Shown: piece after piece, positions 12,301 to 21,549 of the stretch
How positions within the stretch are numbered: the first letter of the stretch is position 1
How the letters are laid out: each line of letters starts with the position of its first letter
Assembly (NCBI RefSeq): GCF_032854445.1
Contig: NC_088299.1
Location: 14,317,608 to 14,381,607 of the forward strand
Length of the DNA: 64,000 nt
Direction: 5' to 3'
Origin: Liolophura sinensis
Taxonomy: Eukaryota > Mollusca > Polyplacophora > Chitonida > Chitonidae
Notes under the pieces: model-generated
The model's database searches: none
Seen by the model: the letters and a program-made list of their open reading frames with translations, nothing else
Told to the model about the DNA's origin: nothing
Made by a program: the position numbers and the translations under genes

Positions 12301-13010
12301 GTCCCCAGGCCTTAACCTATTCTAACATCAGCAACACCTGTTCGGGTAAGCGCAACACTGATCCGCCAGCTCTCCTCCACCCAAGAAAATAACCGTAAAC
12401 GTATAAGTGAAACAATCTGAACAATTAAATACTTAAATTAAGTCGTTGTGTTTACTGATGAAAGCGATGGTATATATCGATCACTTCCTGGCCGCAATCG
12501 TATAAATGGAAAATAAATTAGTATACGCGGCGTTAAATATAGCAATCAGATAAATAAATGAAGTTCCATGATGAATTGTTTGAGCTCGAACTGTTCGAGG
12601 TACTAAAGGTAAAAATAGTCCTTCTGTTTCAAGTGCAACAAAAAGCAACTTTTGTAGATGTTAATTTACCAATCACCTGCCTTGTCGGGCTCTGGATACA
12701 CGAATGTCACCAAGGTTCAGCAACTCATTTTCCATTTCCTACTCTAAACTTTTTGTGAAACTTTTTTTTCGGCCACCAGTGTTATAGTGAATGTAGTCAA
12801 GAAAGGTCACATGGTACAGTGGGACGTTTTTCACCTTTAGCGATCAAAGAGTGCGAACTGGAAACTTCACAATTATAGGCATGCTAATGTATCTGTTTGT
12901 TCATAGGTGGACAACCTCAGCGTATCCTGGGATATAAGTCGCCACTTCCACCCGCTGTCTATCTTGTGTATTTATCCATGGTTGCTATCGCTGGACTGGT
13001 ATCTGTTTGA
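323..13010 (+). CDS. GPI-anchored LU (Ly6/uPAR) plus triple EB-like module protein, 7 exons
   Basis: Seven exons (323-389, 7140-7243, 9252-9375, 9868-10023, 10541-10660, 12220-12345, 12907-13010) join without a phase conflict into 801 nt, giving 266 residues plus TGA. Residues 1-22 are a signal peptide with a hydrophobic core. Residues 24-98 are an LU domain with ten cysteines (27, 30, 45, 54, 61, 77, 83, 88, 89, 94), opening with CYRC and closing with the family signature CCNSDFCN. Three modules follow with six cysteines each (108-148, 157-188, 198-231), each with a C-x-C pair, resembling EB modules. Residues 233-266 carry a proline-rich linker and a hydrophobic end without a basic tail, as in GPI-anchored proteins. 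Family knowledge suggests an extracellular membrane-attached ligand-binding or adhesion role; the ligand is unknown. A possible poly(A) signal AATAAA lies at 13826-13831. The assembly is confident from exon 2 onward; exon 1 is an inference. Confidence 0.8.
1846..2165 (-). mobile_element. SINE-A copy 1 with 11-bp target-site duplication
   Basis: The element runs from a GTGAGTGAGTGAG tail to a tRNA-like end that reads, on the minus strand, toward a clover-leaf-like head. It is flanked by identical 11-bp copies of ATCATGTTACA at 1835-1845 and 2166-2176, the hallmark of LINE-mediated insertion. A second copy is at 56350-56704. Confidence 0.7.
2761..3150. repeat. 20-bp minisatellite
   Basis: About 18 tandem copies of a unit like CCTGTAGCACCCGTCACAAGA, with variants (shortened units, TATACCTGTAGA and GGATCCAT substitutions). 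It lies in the left arm of the foldback element. The minus-strand open frame across it is a repeat artefact. Confidence 0.9.
5266..5860. repeat. tandem ~155-bp units, 3-4 copies
   Basis: CTGGCTGGCA recurs at 5411, 5567 and 5721, each time followed by GCCGACCACCGAAAATGTCT-like text and then a segment containing GGTTAACTGAC and AGCTGAT. The GTTAACTGAC/AGCTGAT segment also appears near 6690 and, inverted, near 1520, so the units derive from the foldback arm terminus. Confidence 0.8.
6185..6343. repeat. 81-bp tandem duplication
   Basis: A segment starting GAGGACGAAGAGGAAATG at 6185 is repeated almost perfectly from 6266. Both strands show short open frames across it; none resembles a known domain. 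Confidence 0.85.
7140..7243 (+). CDS. LU/EB gene exon 2: first half of LU domain
   Basis: The acceptor TTGCTTACAG ends at 7139 and the donor GTGAGA begins at 7244. The exon enters in phase 1 and leaves in phase 0. It encodes residues 23-57 with the first four LU cysteines (CYRC pair, then Cys45 and Cys54). The frame stays open upstream and downstream only because the following intron is a repeat in multiples of three, so a long apparent frame over 7067-9163 is not a protein. Confidence 0.85.
7336..8850. repeat. 27-bp pyrimidine-rich minisatellite in LU/EB intron 2
   Basis: About 55 copies of a unit like TTGTTTCTTGCTCCTGTTCC plus CAGATTC. The 27-bp period is a multiple of three, so the plus strand stays open as leucine/phenylalanine-rich nonapeptides and the minus strand as lysine/serine/asparagine-rich ones; these are artefacts. 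Between about 8190 and 8690 five units form a 135-bp higher-order repeat present about three times. The following stretch to about 9190 is a degraded continuation rich in T and C. Confidence 0.92.
9252..9375 (+). CDS. LU/EB gene exon 3: second half of LU domain
   Basis: The acceptor TTTGTTACAG ends at 9251; the exon is 124 nt, phase 0 in and phase 1 out. It encodes residues 58-98 with six cysteines and the diagnostic CCNSDFCN motif that closes three-finger LU domains. The donor GTATAAGT at 9376 is weaker than consensus. Degenerate copies of this exon end plus donor follow in the intron. Confidence 0.85.
9352..9810 (+). repeat. degenerate tandem copies of exon 3 end and splice donor
   Basis: The exon 3 terminus (CTTCTGTAATGCAGGATTTG plus GT donor and about 50 intron bases including TATCATTCATT-like text) recurs in degenerate form near 9450, 9525, 9590, 9660, 9735 and 9785, with spacing of roughly 65-90 bp. 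At least two copies keep a donor-like GTAAGTA or CTAAGTA. Stops in frame just after 9375 make use of these later copies unlikely. Confidence 0.7.
9868..10023 (+). CDS. LU/EB gene exon 4: EB-like module 1
   Basis: The acceptor GATTTACAG ends at 9867 and the donor GTACATGG begins at 10024. Both boundaries are phase 1, so the exon is one symmetric module. Residues 99-150 carry six cysteines (108, 114, 123, 135, 137, 148) including CLC. The module is longer than the next two because of an insert between its third and fourth cysteines. Confidence 0.8.
10541..10660 (+). CDS. LU/EB gene exon 5: EB-like module 2
   Basis: The acceptor TCTGTTCAAG ends at 10540 and the donor GTAAGTAT begins at 10661. 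Phase 1 in and out. Residues 151-190 carry six cysteines (157, 163, 170, 175, 177, 188) with the CVC pair typical of EB modules. Confidence 0.82.
10897..11005. repeat. 21-bp minisatellite, about 5 copies
   Basis: Unit CACTATGCCACAGCTCTTCAG repeated with one or two substitutions, inside LU/EB intron 5. It is preceded by looser related text from about 10760. All three plus frames are open through it, which explains overlapping spurious frames there. Confidence 0.85.
12220..12345 (+). CDS. LU/EB gene exon 6: EB-like module 3
   Basis: The acceptor ATCTTTACAG ends at 12219 and the donor GTAAGC begins at 12346. Phase 1 in and out. Residues 191-232 carry six cysteines (198, 204, 211, 216, 218, 231) in nearly the same spacing as module 2, with CVC. 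Two potential N-glycosylation sequons (NGT, NIS) are present. Confidence 0.82.
12907..13010 (+). CDS. LU/EB gene exon 7: GPI-anchor signal and stop
   Basis: The acceptor TTGTTCATAG ends at 12906; the exon enters in phase 1 and ends in TGA at 13008-13010. It encodes a short glycine/proline-rich linker followed by about 18 hydrophobic residues that end the protein with no cytoplasmic tail. That pattern fits a GPI-attachment signal, as in most LU-domain surface proteins. A plain C-terminal membrane anchor is the alternative. Confidence 0.8.
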
Positions 13011-13997
13011 GGTGAATTGGCTAAATGTGAATCTTTTGTGAAGAAATATATCTGCTCTAAACCCCTTGTGAGGTTACCTGTCTGGTTATTGTTCATGTTG
13101 TAAATGTGTTACACATGCGCAATTAGGCGTTTGCATCAGAACTGAAATATCCTGGAGCACTTGTTTGGTAACATTGCAGCATTGTCGTGTGTAATGCTTG
13201 AGTGAATTTAGCTGGCGATTGGACATAAGCTGTTGGAGATCCACAAGGGAGGGATCATTATTTATGTCAGTTAATTTCGGGGTGTTCCTGCAATATTACA
13301 GCAAGCACGATGCTCATGAGAATAATACCAAAGATATACATATACATATATTAGGTGAAAAGAGTTGTTTTGAGTATCGACGATAGAGGGCGCTGGCGAT
13401 ACACAAGGCAATTTGTATCGCCTATCAGTCCAAATCTTCGTTGTGAATCAATCTATGATGACTTGAAGCTCATACCTTATACTTGTGTAGTCACCCTCAA
13501 TAATCAACCTTAAGGCGGCTATTTACGGCTGACAGATGGCGTTATCAGCGAACCGGCATCCACTTTACACACCTTTGTTGGCGGTGGACCTTGCTTGCCG
13601 AGGTGTGAAAAACCAAAAAAAAAAAAACAGAATGATTTCAATGCTCTGGAGCTAGCATGCCTTGTTATCTAGGAATATCTAGTCACATCACCTGGTAATA
13701 GTTTGAGTTGAGAGGCCCCAGCCGCAGATGACAAACCATTTGAGTTATGTTCGGCTTCTTGGATTTGCAGGTGTTCTGCTGAAGTGTGATAGCGCTATGA
13801 TTGACACAGATGGTTCCGAGATGAGAATAAAACACACACATTCAGCGTAAGAATAATCCTTGGTGAAATGACATCCACTAGTCAGTGTAGGGATATTACT
13901 CTTATATAATTTCATTTTACTTTTTTATCGCAGTATGTTACGGTAATATTAGCTTACAGGAATATGTTATCAGCTGTATATATGAACCTGAAAATCT
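13011..13997. other. LU/EB 3' UTR and downstream sequence
   Basis: No coding exon was recognised. AATAAA occurs at 13826-13831, about 0.8 kb after the stop, and may end the transcript. A 13-A run lies near 13615-13628. Confidence 0.4.
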
Positions 13998-14017
13998 GTG
14001 CGAAAACCTGCAACTGT

Positions 14018-14440
14018 TAGTTTCATGCATGGTGGAGGCATATACACAACTGTTAGTTTCATGCATGACGGAAGAATGTACACAACTTTTAGTTTCATGC
14101 ATTGCGGAGGCATGTACACAACTGTTAGTTTCATGCATGGCAGAGGCATATACAGAACTGTTAGTTTCATGCATGTCGGAGGAATGTACACAAATGTTAG
14201 TTTCATGCACGGTGGAGGAATGTACACAACCGCTAGTTTCATGCATGGCGGAGGCATGTATACAACCGTTAGTTTCATGCATGGCGGAATCTGTTAATCC
14301 CTCATGCATGGCGGAGGAATGTACAGAACTGTTGGTTTCAGGCATGGCGGAGGAATGTTCACGACTGTTAATTCCTCATGCATGGCGGAGGAATGTACAC
14401 AACTGTTAGTTTTATGCATGGCGGAGGCATATACACAACT
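14018..14440. repeat. 36-bp minisatellite
   Basis: About 11 copies of a 36-bp unit beginning GTTAGTTTCATGCATGGCGG and ending in ATGTACACAACT. The period is a multiple of three, so both strands show open frames with a repeated 12-residue unit; no evidence supports translation. Confidence 0.92.
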
Positions 14441-16033
14441 GATATTTTGAAGATGGCGTTTAACCGTGAGAAGATTAGAGGAAGATGTTTTCGACATCAA
14501 TTTTAATGCGTTGTTTTCGTGCTAGCATATCATTACACACACACATAATATATATTTATATGTATGTATATATATATTCCAAGTACATGCAGATCAATGT
14601 TGATTTGTTACACCAAGTAAGGCAAATTTCAATGGAAGCAAAACAGTATCGGCTTTCAGCATATATACTGATACACTGAAGTCTCCATTAATACAACTAG
14701 CACAATCAAATCCCCAAAGCCCAATACAAATGTATCATTTTCAAAAGAGTTTCACAGTACCTTAAAGTCAACATAAAGTCAGCCCCTAAAGGTGAATTAA
14801 TTAATAAAGTAGTATTCCAGAAATGTACTAAAAATATTTTTAAAAAATTGTACACCACTTATTAACAAAAAAGTAGCAAACAATCGTCACTACTCAGCCA
14901 CTCATTCGGTGACTCCATATTGCCATGTTATAGCTATATAGAGTGACGTCACAAAACCTAGGAGCTCTCTCGTACCTTTGGTATAAACAATGTGACAATG
15001 ACAAAATACAAACAAAAACACCTGATATCCAGCAGTTTTGTTCCATGTTCATGGGTGTAAGCATTTGGCCTAACTGGCTGTACCGACATCAGGGTATTTA
15101 CCGAATATAGCAGGATCTTCTGATTGATAACAAATCCTTTCATTCAGATTTTGGGAAGATATTTTCGTAATAAATCTCACTTTGCTAAGGAAAATAATAC
15201 AGTTACAATGTCTTTCTTCAGGCAATGACTCTCTCGAGGCGGTTTTCTTGCCAGTTTGCCCTGACAAATTACTGCAGTATCCTGTCCAACATATACGCAT
15301 TGTGACATGGGCAGCCGTTCTCAGTTCCCTGCTCATAAATGTGTGGTTCAGAATGCATCAGGTTAACACTCAAACTAACCGCAAAACCCGGTTAATTGCA
15401 TCGATGTTTGTCTATCCACTGTAAGAAACCACATTGACAATCAAGAGATAATAGGTTTTTTGACGTGACAGCCAATTATCACGTGACGTTTTCAGCGCTA
15501 GTGATTGGCCAAGTTTATAAGGGCTTCTACAACATGGCTACTCTAGGCTTTCAAAACTTTATAGAATTTTTTACATATATTTCTGTGATAGCTGTATCAT
15601 TTTTTCTATGTGTATATAGTGGTAGACTTTATGTTCACTTTAACATTATGAAACCACATAGGTGCATTTCATAATTTTTATCTATCAAAACCTCTTTACA
15701 CTATCTTATTTAAAAACTTTAAGCTGACAAATAGCAATCAGTAATTAAAAACCAAGTAGCTCCGAAAGCAAGTACAGAAGGTTAGATTCATTAGTATTTG
15801 GATTACGTCTAAATATAGGAACGTGAAAATAGTTGGTGAGGGATCGTTTTTGGTTGTCTATATAGTGCGCACTGAAATGTTCCTATCTGTAAATATTTAT
15901 TGACCTCTTAAAACAGCACTGTCCACATACATATCGTAAAATACAAGAGAGCTGGCATTTAGCACGGATATATACTCGAATATTAAAGTATTCACCGGTT
16001 CAATACTACGAATCTGTAGTAGCCTGTATCGGT
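14441..16033. other. intergenic, no gene recognised
   Basis: AT-rich sequence with a short (CA)n/(TA)n tract near 14535-14580. Short frames at 15182-15424 and 15070-15336 lack splice context or recognisable motifs. A minus-strand AATAAA at 15901-15896 lies about 130 nt beyond the bursicon stop and is a likely poly(A) signal for that gene. Confidence 0.4.
15896..15901 (-). terminator. putative poly(A) signal of bursicon-like gene
   Basis: AATAAA on the minus strand, 133 nt downstream of the TAA stop at 16034-16036. The distance suits a short 3' UTR. This is positional inference only. Confidence 0.45.
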
Positions 16034-16505
16034 TTAGTCTCTTTGTTTATAACCATGCAGAGACAACACTTCACTTCGTTTCGATCCCAAATGAGAGAAT
16101 TCCTGCGGCTGAGCTTCCTTGGGCGCACTACAAGGCCTGCACATGCAGCCCCTAGGAACAGCCAGTCGAATAACAACCCACCGCAAGTGCTTAGGTTGGT
16201 TCGGGTTGGGACACATGATGCTCACTCGTCGAACCACAGGCTTCCGCTCTTGACAACACTGGCATGAACGCTCTACCATTGACGGTCTAGTAAGGGAAGC
16301 TTGCGTGTAGGACGAACAAGTACCTTGACAGGCAAAAGACAACACCCGTTTCGGCAAACAATTTCGGTACTCAATGGTCAGAGCAATTCGTCGTCTGTGA
16401 CACTCCCCACTACACCCTGTGGTTAGAGAGAGGCATATTGCAAAGGTGCACAGAACGAAAACCTTGGCTTTCCGGGGATAGTTACATCTGTAGTTTGTAG
16501 TTGAT
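16034..16505 (-). CDS. bursicon alpha-subunit-like cystine-knot neurohormone (terminal exon)
   Basis: The exon encodes a hydrophobic segment (KVFVLCTFAICLSLTTG) that looks like a signal-peptide core, then a C-terminal cystine knot with 11 cysteines. Landmarks shared with bursicon alpha are a CLPK turn, SFACQGTCSSY, the MVERSCQCCQE block and the closing CMCRPC. Family knowledge: bursicon alpha dimerises with bursicon beta and signals through an LGR2-type receptor, controlling cuticle tanning in arthropods; the molluscan role is less clear. The start is uncertain. The frame is open to an ATG at 16549, but TTGTATTTTACAG just before 16505 is a good acceptor, and starting at 16549 would put two hydrophobic stretches in the N-terminus, so a further 5' exon is likely. 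A poly(A) signal follows at 15901-15896. No bursicon-beta exon was found nearby. Confidence 0.85.
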
Positions 16506-17878
16506 CTGTAAAATACAAAGACCACAATTAAAAGTACGTGGAAATACATGAAAGGGTCTATGCCATCTCCTTTTCTGTGCTACGAATGTAGAAACAACAT
16601 TGTAGACCAGCGATCAATCTTCATTATATGTATAGTTGCTGTTTAAGGCTGTTTAAGATTCTATTGCCAAAAACAGCACAGGTTACGCCTCAGATGAACA
16701 CGTCTCTCAGATCAGAACAAGTGGTGCTTATCAGGCGAAAAAGCATGTTGTTGTTGTTGGTCACTGATGACATTTCGGTCATTTTAAAATGGCAAATTCC
16801 ACTTCACGGCAGTAGTTTTGCCGTCTTTTTGTGGGGATTCTAGGTACTTGATATATAAATTTTGACCTTTCCTGGTAAAAAAAGTGAGGTTTTGAGAGGG
16901 AAAGCACATACTGACGATGGTAAGATTATAAAGAGCAATAAGCTTTCAATAAATTCTCGAAAGGTGGGGATTCTTTCGTTCCTTTTATGAACGCGCCGAT
17001 GTAAAAATGTAGAGCGAAAACTTTCACAGTAAAAAAACTATGTAGTCATAGGAACATTGTGTTTTAAAAAAAAACACCTTACCGAACGAGTCAAGGGGAC
17101 AAGAGGTGGAAGTTCGACAAAAATGGTTCCTGATATTTTCCAGAGGCTTAGTTGAGGAATATCGCCATTATCACGTGCTAACGATTGAAAGAGAAGGTTG
17201 CTTCCAGTGCTGTTATGCCGTTATTAAAAATCAGGTGTTAGTTGCATGTAGATTCTTAATAACACAGATCGTCTCACGGCCACACGCCGGATACAAGCTC
17301 TGAGATCGGTTGTTTCAGGCTTAGCTGCCACATTAACCGCTCTGAACTGTTACATTCACTAACCTGGAACATGGGTCCTGTGCAGTCGTCAAAGTCCCAG
17401 TATTGCATGTATGGCACAAAAAGAGACTTCCCGTCATCTTAAAATAATTCACCTGATTATTCGGGAATAAGAAAGACCACAGCATTGCAAACAACACTAA
17501 TGTAATAGCTTCAAAACTATGCCAACCGCCATTTTCGAATCACTTTGCTATGGTGGGCTTATCTCCTTTTTTCCAATAGTTGATTATAGCCTAGTCCCTT
17601 TTTGTTCATGATTAACACACAAATTAAACTTAACACTCCCAAAGAAACTGTCAGTTGCCCTTTAGATGGTGTACATCTTATTGGTTTCAATCAAATCGTT
17701 CTACGAGACGTTTTATGGTTGTTATGATCTTTATTATTCACGAATATTTAGGTGATATGAAGTCAGAATTACGGAAGGATTACTGCAAACATGTTTTTGT
17801 GGCGTAGAGCTTGGACATGTTGAGGATAGCACACTGGAAAAGACCGAGTTCCAGGTTAATGAATGGAAGAGTACAGAT
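16506..17878. other. no supported gene; probable 5' region of the bursicon-like gene
   Basis: On the minus strand this is upstream of the bursicon exon and should hold its first exon. I found no ATG exon ending in phase 2 with a convincing donor. A GTAAGGTG donor-like site on the minus strand near 17085 could end a non-coding first exon. Confidence 0.3.
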
Positions 17879-17994
17879 CAGTTTCACAAAAATGTCGTAC
17901 ATGTACGATAATTGTACACATAGGACAATGGTACCGTGATATCGTATGACAAATGTAACATAAAAAAATGTTGTACGACATCTTTGTGAAACTG
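17879..17994. mobile_element. MITE-like palindromic element, 116 bp
   Basis: Terminal inverted repeats of about 22 bp with one mismatch: the left end begins CAGTTTCACAAAAATGTC and the right end reads inward CAGTTTCACAAAGATGTC. A related degenerate unit follows at about 18008-18108. Confidence 0.7.
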
Positions 17995-18129
17995 GGCCCC
18001 AGAGGCCACTTTCACAATGATGTCGTACTTCTACGATATCGCACATATAGGGCAATGCTATGGTAATTGTGACCAGTAAAATATCGTGCGACTAACGTAC
18101 GACAAAACGCCACAGGTTGCCGATTCCAG

Positions 18130-18345
18130 AAAGCAATTTCTGACTTAAGTCAGAATTTGAAATACAGTCTCAAAGCTTATTTTTTTGCCTTTTGAAAGTA
18201 ATAATTTTGCCCACCTTATCAATGTTATCTCAAGAAAAGTGTGTCTAAATTTCAACTTCTGATCATTGTGAAGAGGTTTTAAATTCTGACTAATTTCACA
18301 AACGCCTTTGTGAAATCATATTCAGTCATTTAGTCATTAAAACAA
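18130..18345. repeat. dispersed repeat shared with 54060-54175
   Basis: CAATGTTATCTCAAGA, GTGTCTAAATTTCAACTTC and GAGGTTTTAAATT occur in the same order here and near 54060-54140, about 36 kb away. Both are followed by a CACAnACGsCyTtgTGrAAT-like end. Confidence 0.65.
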
Positions 18346-18372
18346 ACGCCTTTATGAAATAACTGTCGTCAT

Positions 18373-18624
18373 TTACCAGGCGATATACTGATGAACAATC
18401 CCCATATCGTCATGGCAGACATCCACCTTTTTGGGGTATAAAGGAAACAATAGATAGTCCTGACGATACATCTTATTTGGATCTCTATCTGTACTATGAC
18501 AATCAGGGCCTCCGTTACATCCAAAATCCGAAATATGACAACAAACGAAACTGCATTTATCACATTTGAAAATCCCTACATCATTGAAAACTGACGACTG
18601 TGTCATATTCTTCAACATGGCCAT
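18373..18624 (-). CDS. candidate small cysteine-rich reading frame or exon
   Basis: An ATG-initiated 83-codon frame whose core has paired cysteines (KCDKCSFVCC, then FGCNGGPDC and a later VCHDD), a composition unlike chance translation. It also has splice-like edges: an acceptor ATGATGTAG before 18575 and a donor GTAAATG at 18376, so it may be an internal exon entering in phase 1 and leaving in phase 2. Joining its end directly to the bursicon exon at 16505 creates a TGA at the junction, so it is not simply that gene's first exon. No family recognised. Confidence 0.3.
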   Translation of the reverse strand: MAMLKNMTQSSVFNDVGIFKCDKCSFVCCHISDFGCNGGPDCHSTDRDPNKMYRQDYLLFPLYPKKVDVCHDDMGIVHQYIAW

Positions 18625-20963
18625 GAGTCATGGCCTTACGTAGCATTGCGCATCACTTATGGAATGGAGTAGTTTGAATGTATTGACTGCAAGTAACACT
18701 ATACAGTTTAGGATTTCATGCGGTAATTTTTGGGTCTTTGGGTCTTTTGTTACATCAGCCTTGTCAGGGTTTTCACGGACGCAATATCTCGATATCGCGA
18801 CGATGCAAGGCAATGGTATATGTATTATGTTCCGACGTGGTGCGAGGACTCGTCGCAATATCTTACTATTGCCTCGCAGTATCAAATTATCGCTTTTCAG
18901 TTTCACGACCCCGCTTAGCACTATCGCATATTCAGACAATATTAATAACCTAATATGAAATAGACAAAGCCCAGGTGCGCACACAGTGAATTGCTTAGCG
19001 TAATGAATTATAGACACTGTGTGCTAATAGCGCGTGTGGGACTGTAAATTGTTTGAAAAGTTGGTCGAAAGTGTAGGCCTACTGGTACAAGTCTAATTTG
19101 GATCCATGGTGTTTCCGTACGTAGACCTTAAATTGCTAACTCGATCTTCTTGGTCAGAATGAAATAAAATTGCCGAGAAGATCATAAAATTACCGAGGAG
19201 ATCTCCCAGTTTACACCTTTCCAAGATGGATTCATGGCAGGAACTTAATTCAAATTCAGAACGAGGCATGTTTTGCACGAGACGGTCGATTCTGCTAGAA
19301 CTTTCACCTGCTTAGAATGTAGATAAGGGTAGATAACTCTGCCTATTTTCGTACGAACATAACTTTAAAAAGCTCAGTGATGCAATGTGTGCCTTCCATA
19401 CATCAAACCTGGCATTTAAATAAGAAGCAATGGCAGTTTTAGCACTTAAGCGTTACTCACCACAGGGAACCATGTGTCAAAGTGAAAGAGAGCGCCTGAC
19501 TAATGTTTATGTCCACTGAAAGACTACCATTCAAGGTATCTTAAACCGGTATTAAATATTTTTTCAGATTTTTTTTCAACCCGGTAAAAGTTTAGTGAAA
19601 CACAGCTCCAGGAAGTCTCCATTATTGAGAGCAAAGTGACTTCGCGTTTACTCTAGCTCTCTAACGTCGAAGGTATTTTCTGTATAATAGTCTAATCAGT
19701 AGCCTTTATGATACATTAAAATTGTGAACTTGACGATGAAGGCCCAAGTGATATATGTAATTTTCTCGGAAAACGGACATACTGGAAGAATACTTCTTCT
19801 ACGGTTTGAGCTGTTGATACAGTAGGCCCACTATGGTATTTACAAGGAACTTTAGCGACCCTCTTTAAATAACCCAGCTGCAGATACATGGTTGGGGTAT
19901 TCCTGGTTCAGGTCGTAGCCTCCGAAGGGGATGTGCTGGTGATTTTCTGATGTTTACAAAAACTACAATATGATTGTTGTACACATAGAATCATGCTCAA
20001 TTCTGAAAAAAATGGAAACAAATCTAAGCACCACTGAGACTGATCTAGGCATTCGGCTGTCGCTGGATTTTATGCTTCAATTTTTAGCGGTGGATTCTAA
20101 GATGAAAGCACTGCTGACCTATTATTGCGGACGTCAGAGAATGTCCTTCGGTTTGTACACGGCGTTTCAACAATTTTATTGTATTTTAGAAAAGAAAACA
20201 GAACAAATATCCCTTGAATGCGAGAGAGACGGAGTAAAATTTAAATTCTGCAGCTGTAATAAATTAAGAAAAAAAAATATATCATAACATTTCATTAATT
20301 TTAAGCGTTGTCCGGTGAGATGTCCTATTCCAAAAAAGAAATTCGGCATCCCTAATGGATTTTGCACTGAGTGATATTTGTTATTTAAAAACGGCTGTCT
20401 AAACTCTAAAATGAAGGACAAAAAATGTATTTGGGAAGATGAATGCGGTTTAGGCCGAGACAATATGCTACTGTCTGACATCGTTTGTCATTCCGTCGTT
20501 GAATATTAAACGACTTGTAAATCAGCTGTGGTCCGTAAACTATAAAGACCTGTCCCACAACACTTTGTGAAGTGGCACTTGGGCTACACGTGACTAAACC
20601 GTTGTTAATGATCTCAAAATGACGTCTTATGCGGTTGTTCTGTGTTATCATATGTCACTTCATGGAGTGAATGGGTAATGGCTACGTCACAGCTTAGGTC
20701 GCGCAGTCTAATAGCGATGATTTGATAATATAAAATTCTCAAGATGGCTGTCTCGACTCACACCAGCCTTTTGTGCTGTATTGTCATTTTGTTCTTCATG
20801 TAATTCGTTGAAATCTCACTAAAATAATAAAGTATGATACTTTTTAGAAAGCTTGAACATCCTGCTTTCGATTGAAATATGTTTTAACCAGGTGCTGTCT
20901 TGTCCGTTGGAAAATGTGTTTAGTGCAGTCAGTTAGCAGTACTCATAAAATGGCTTATTTCAG

Positions 20964-21172
20964 CTACATACTTGGACATTGTACGTGAGGGAAAAGGCTA
21001 CAAAGACATATTAGACATGCTCACGTGCAATCCATCGTTGTCCACCTGTCATGTCTGCAGTTCGGCGTTAACTGTGCGGATACTGTGGAACTGTGTGATG
21101 CGGAATCAGACGAAGGCTTTAACACAAATGTGCTCGTCAATGCACCTCTCTCGACCACAAGGCTTCAGCTGA
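20964..21172 (+). CDS. candidate terminal exon of a small cysteine-containing protein
   Basis: A pyrimidine-rich acceptor (TTATTTCAG ending at 20963) opens a frame of 68 codons to TGA at 21172, entering in phase 1. The peptide (TYLDIVREGKGYKDILD..., then five cysteines including a CHVC pair) looks like a natural helical, cysteine-bearing secreted protein. A hydrophobic ATG frame at 20744-20800 (MAVSTHTSLLCCIVILFF) lies just upstream and resembles a signal peptide, but its obvious donor leaves phase 2 and does not fit, so the link is unproven. No family recognised. Confidence 0.35.
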
Positions 21173-21549
21173 CAGGCAGTCAAATAAATTATGCAAAAAC
21201 TTGTCCTGACTACAGAAAATTAAATAAGTGATCTTACAGTTTCAAATGACGCATAGGAATATGCAATTAACACCAAGTAATACTTCGTATTTCGAAGCCA
21301 CCTGTATTTTATCACCTAATTCCTGGACAAATTACCACATGGTATGGCACGCGTTTAGCCATGTGAATGTAGGCTTTATTTACGCCCTGAGATCTCGATC
21401 GTAGCCTTAGCTTACAATCGACACCCTCTACGTTTGAACAGTAGACAAATACTTGGTGTATAAGTGGGTAGACCATGAAGCAAGTTGATATATATATATG
21501 CATTGTATGCAAGAAGGATATCACAAGTAGTGATCCTGGAAAAGTACAT

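Noticed and set aside
13938-14409. Met/Cys/His-rich repeat proteins on both strands
   Set aside because: The 36-bp minisatellite is open in several frames; no splice or start context supports translation.
15070-15336. Search for a bursicon-beta-like exon in the minus frame near the bursicon-alpha gene
   Set aside because: Its cysteines do not follow the cystine-knot spacing, and the frame has no family landmarks.
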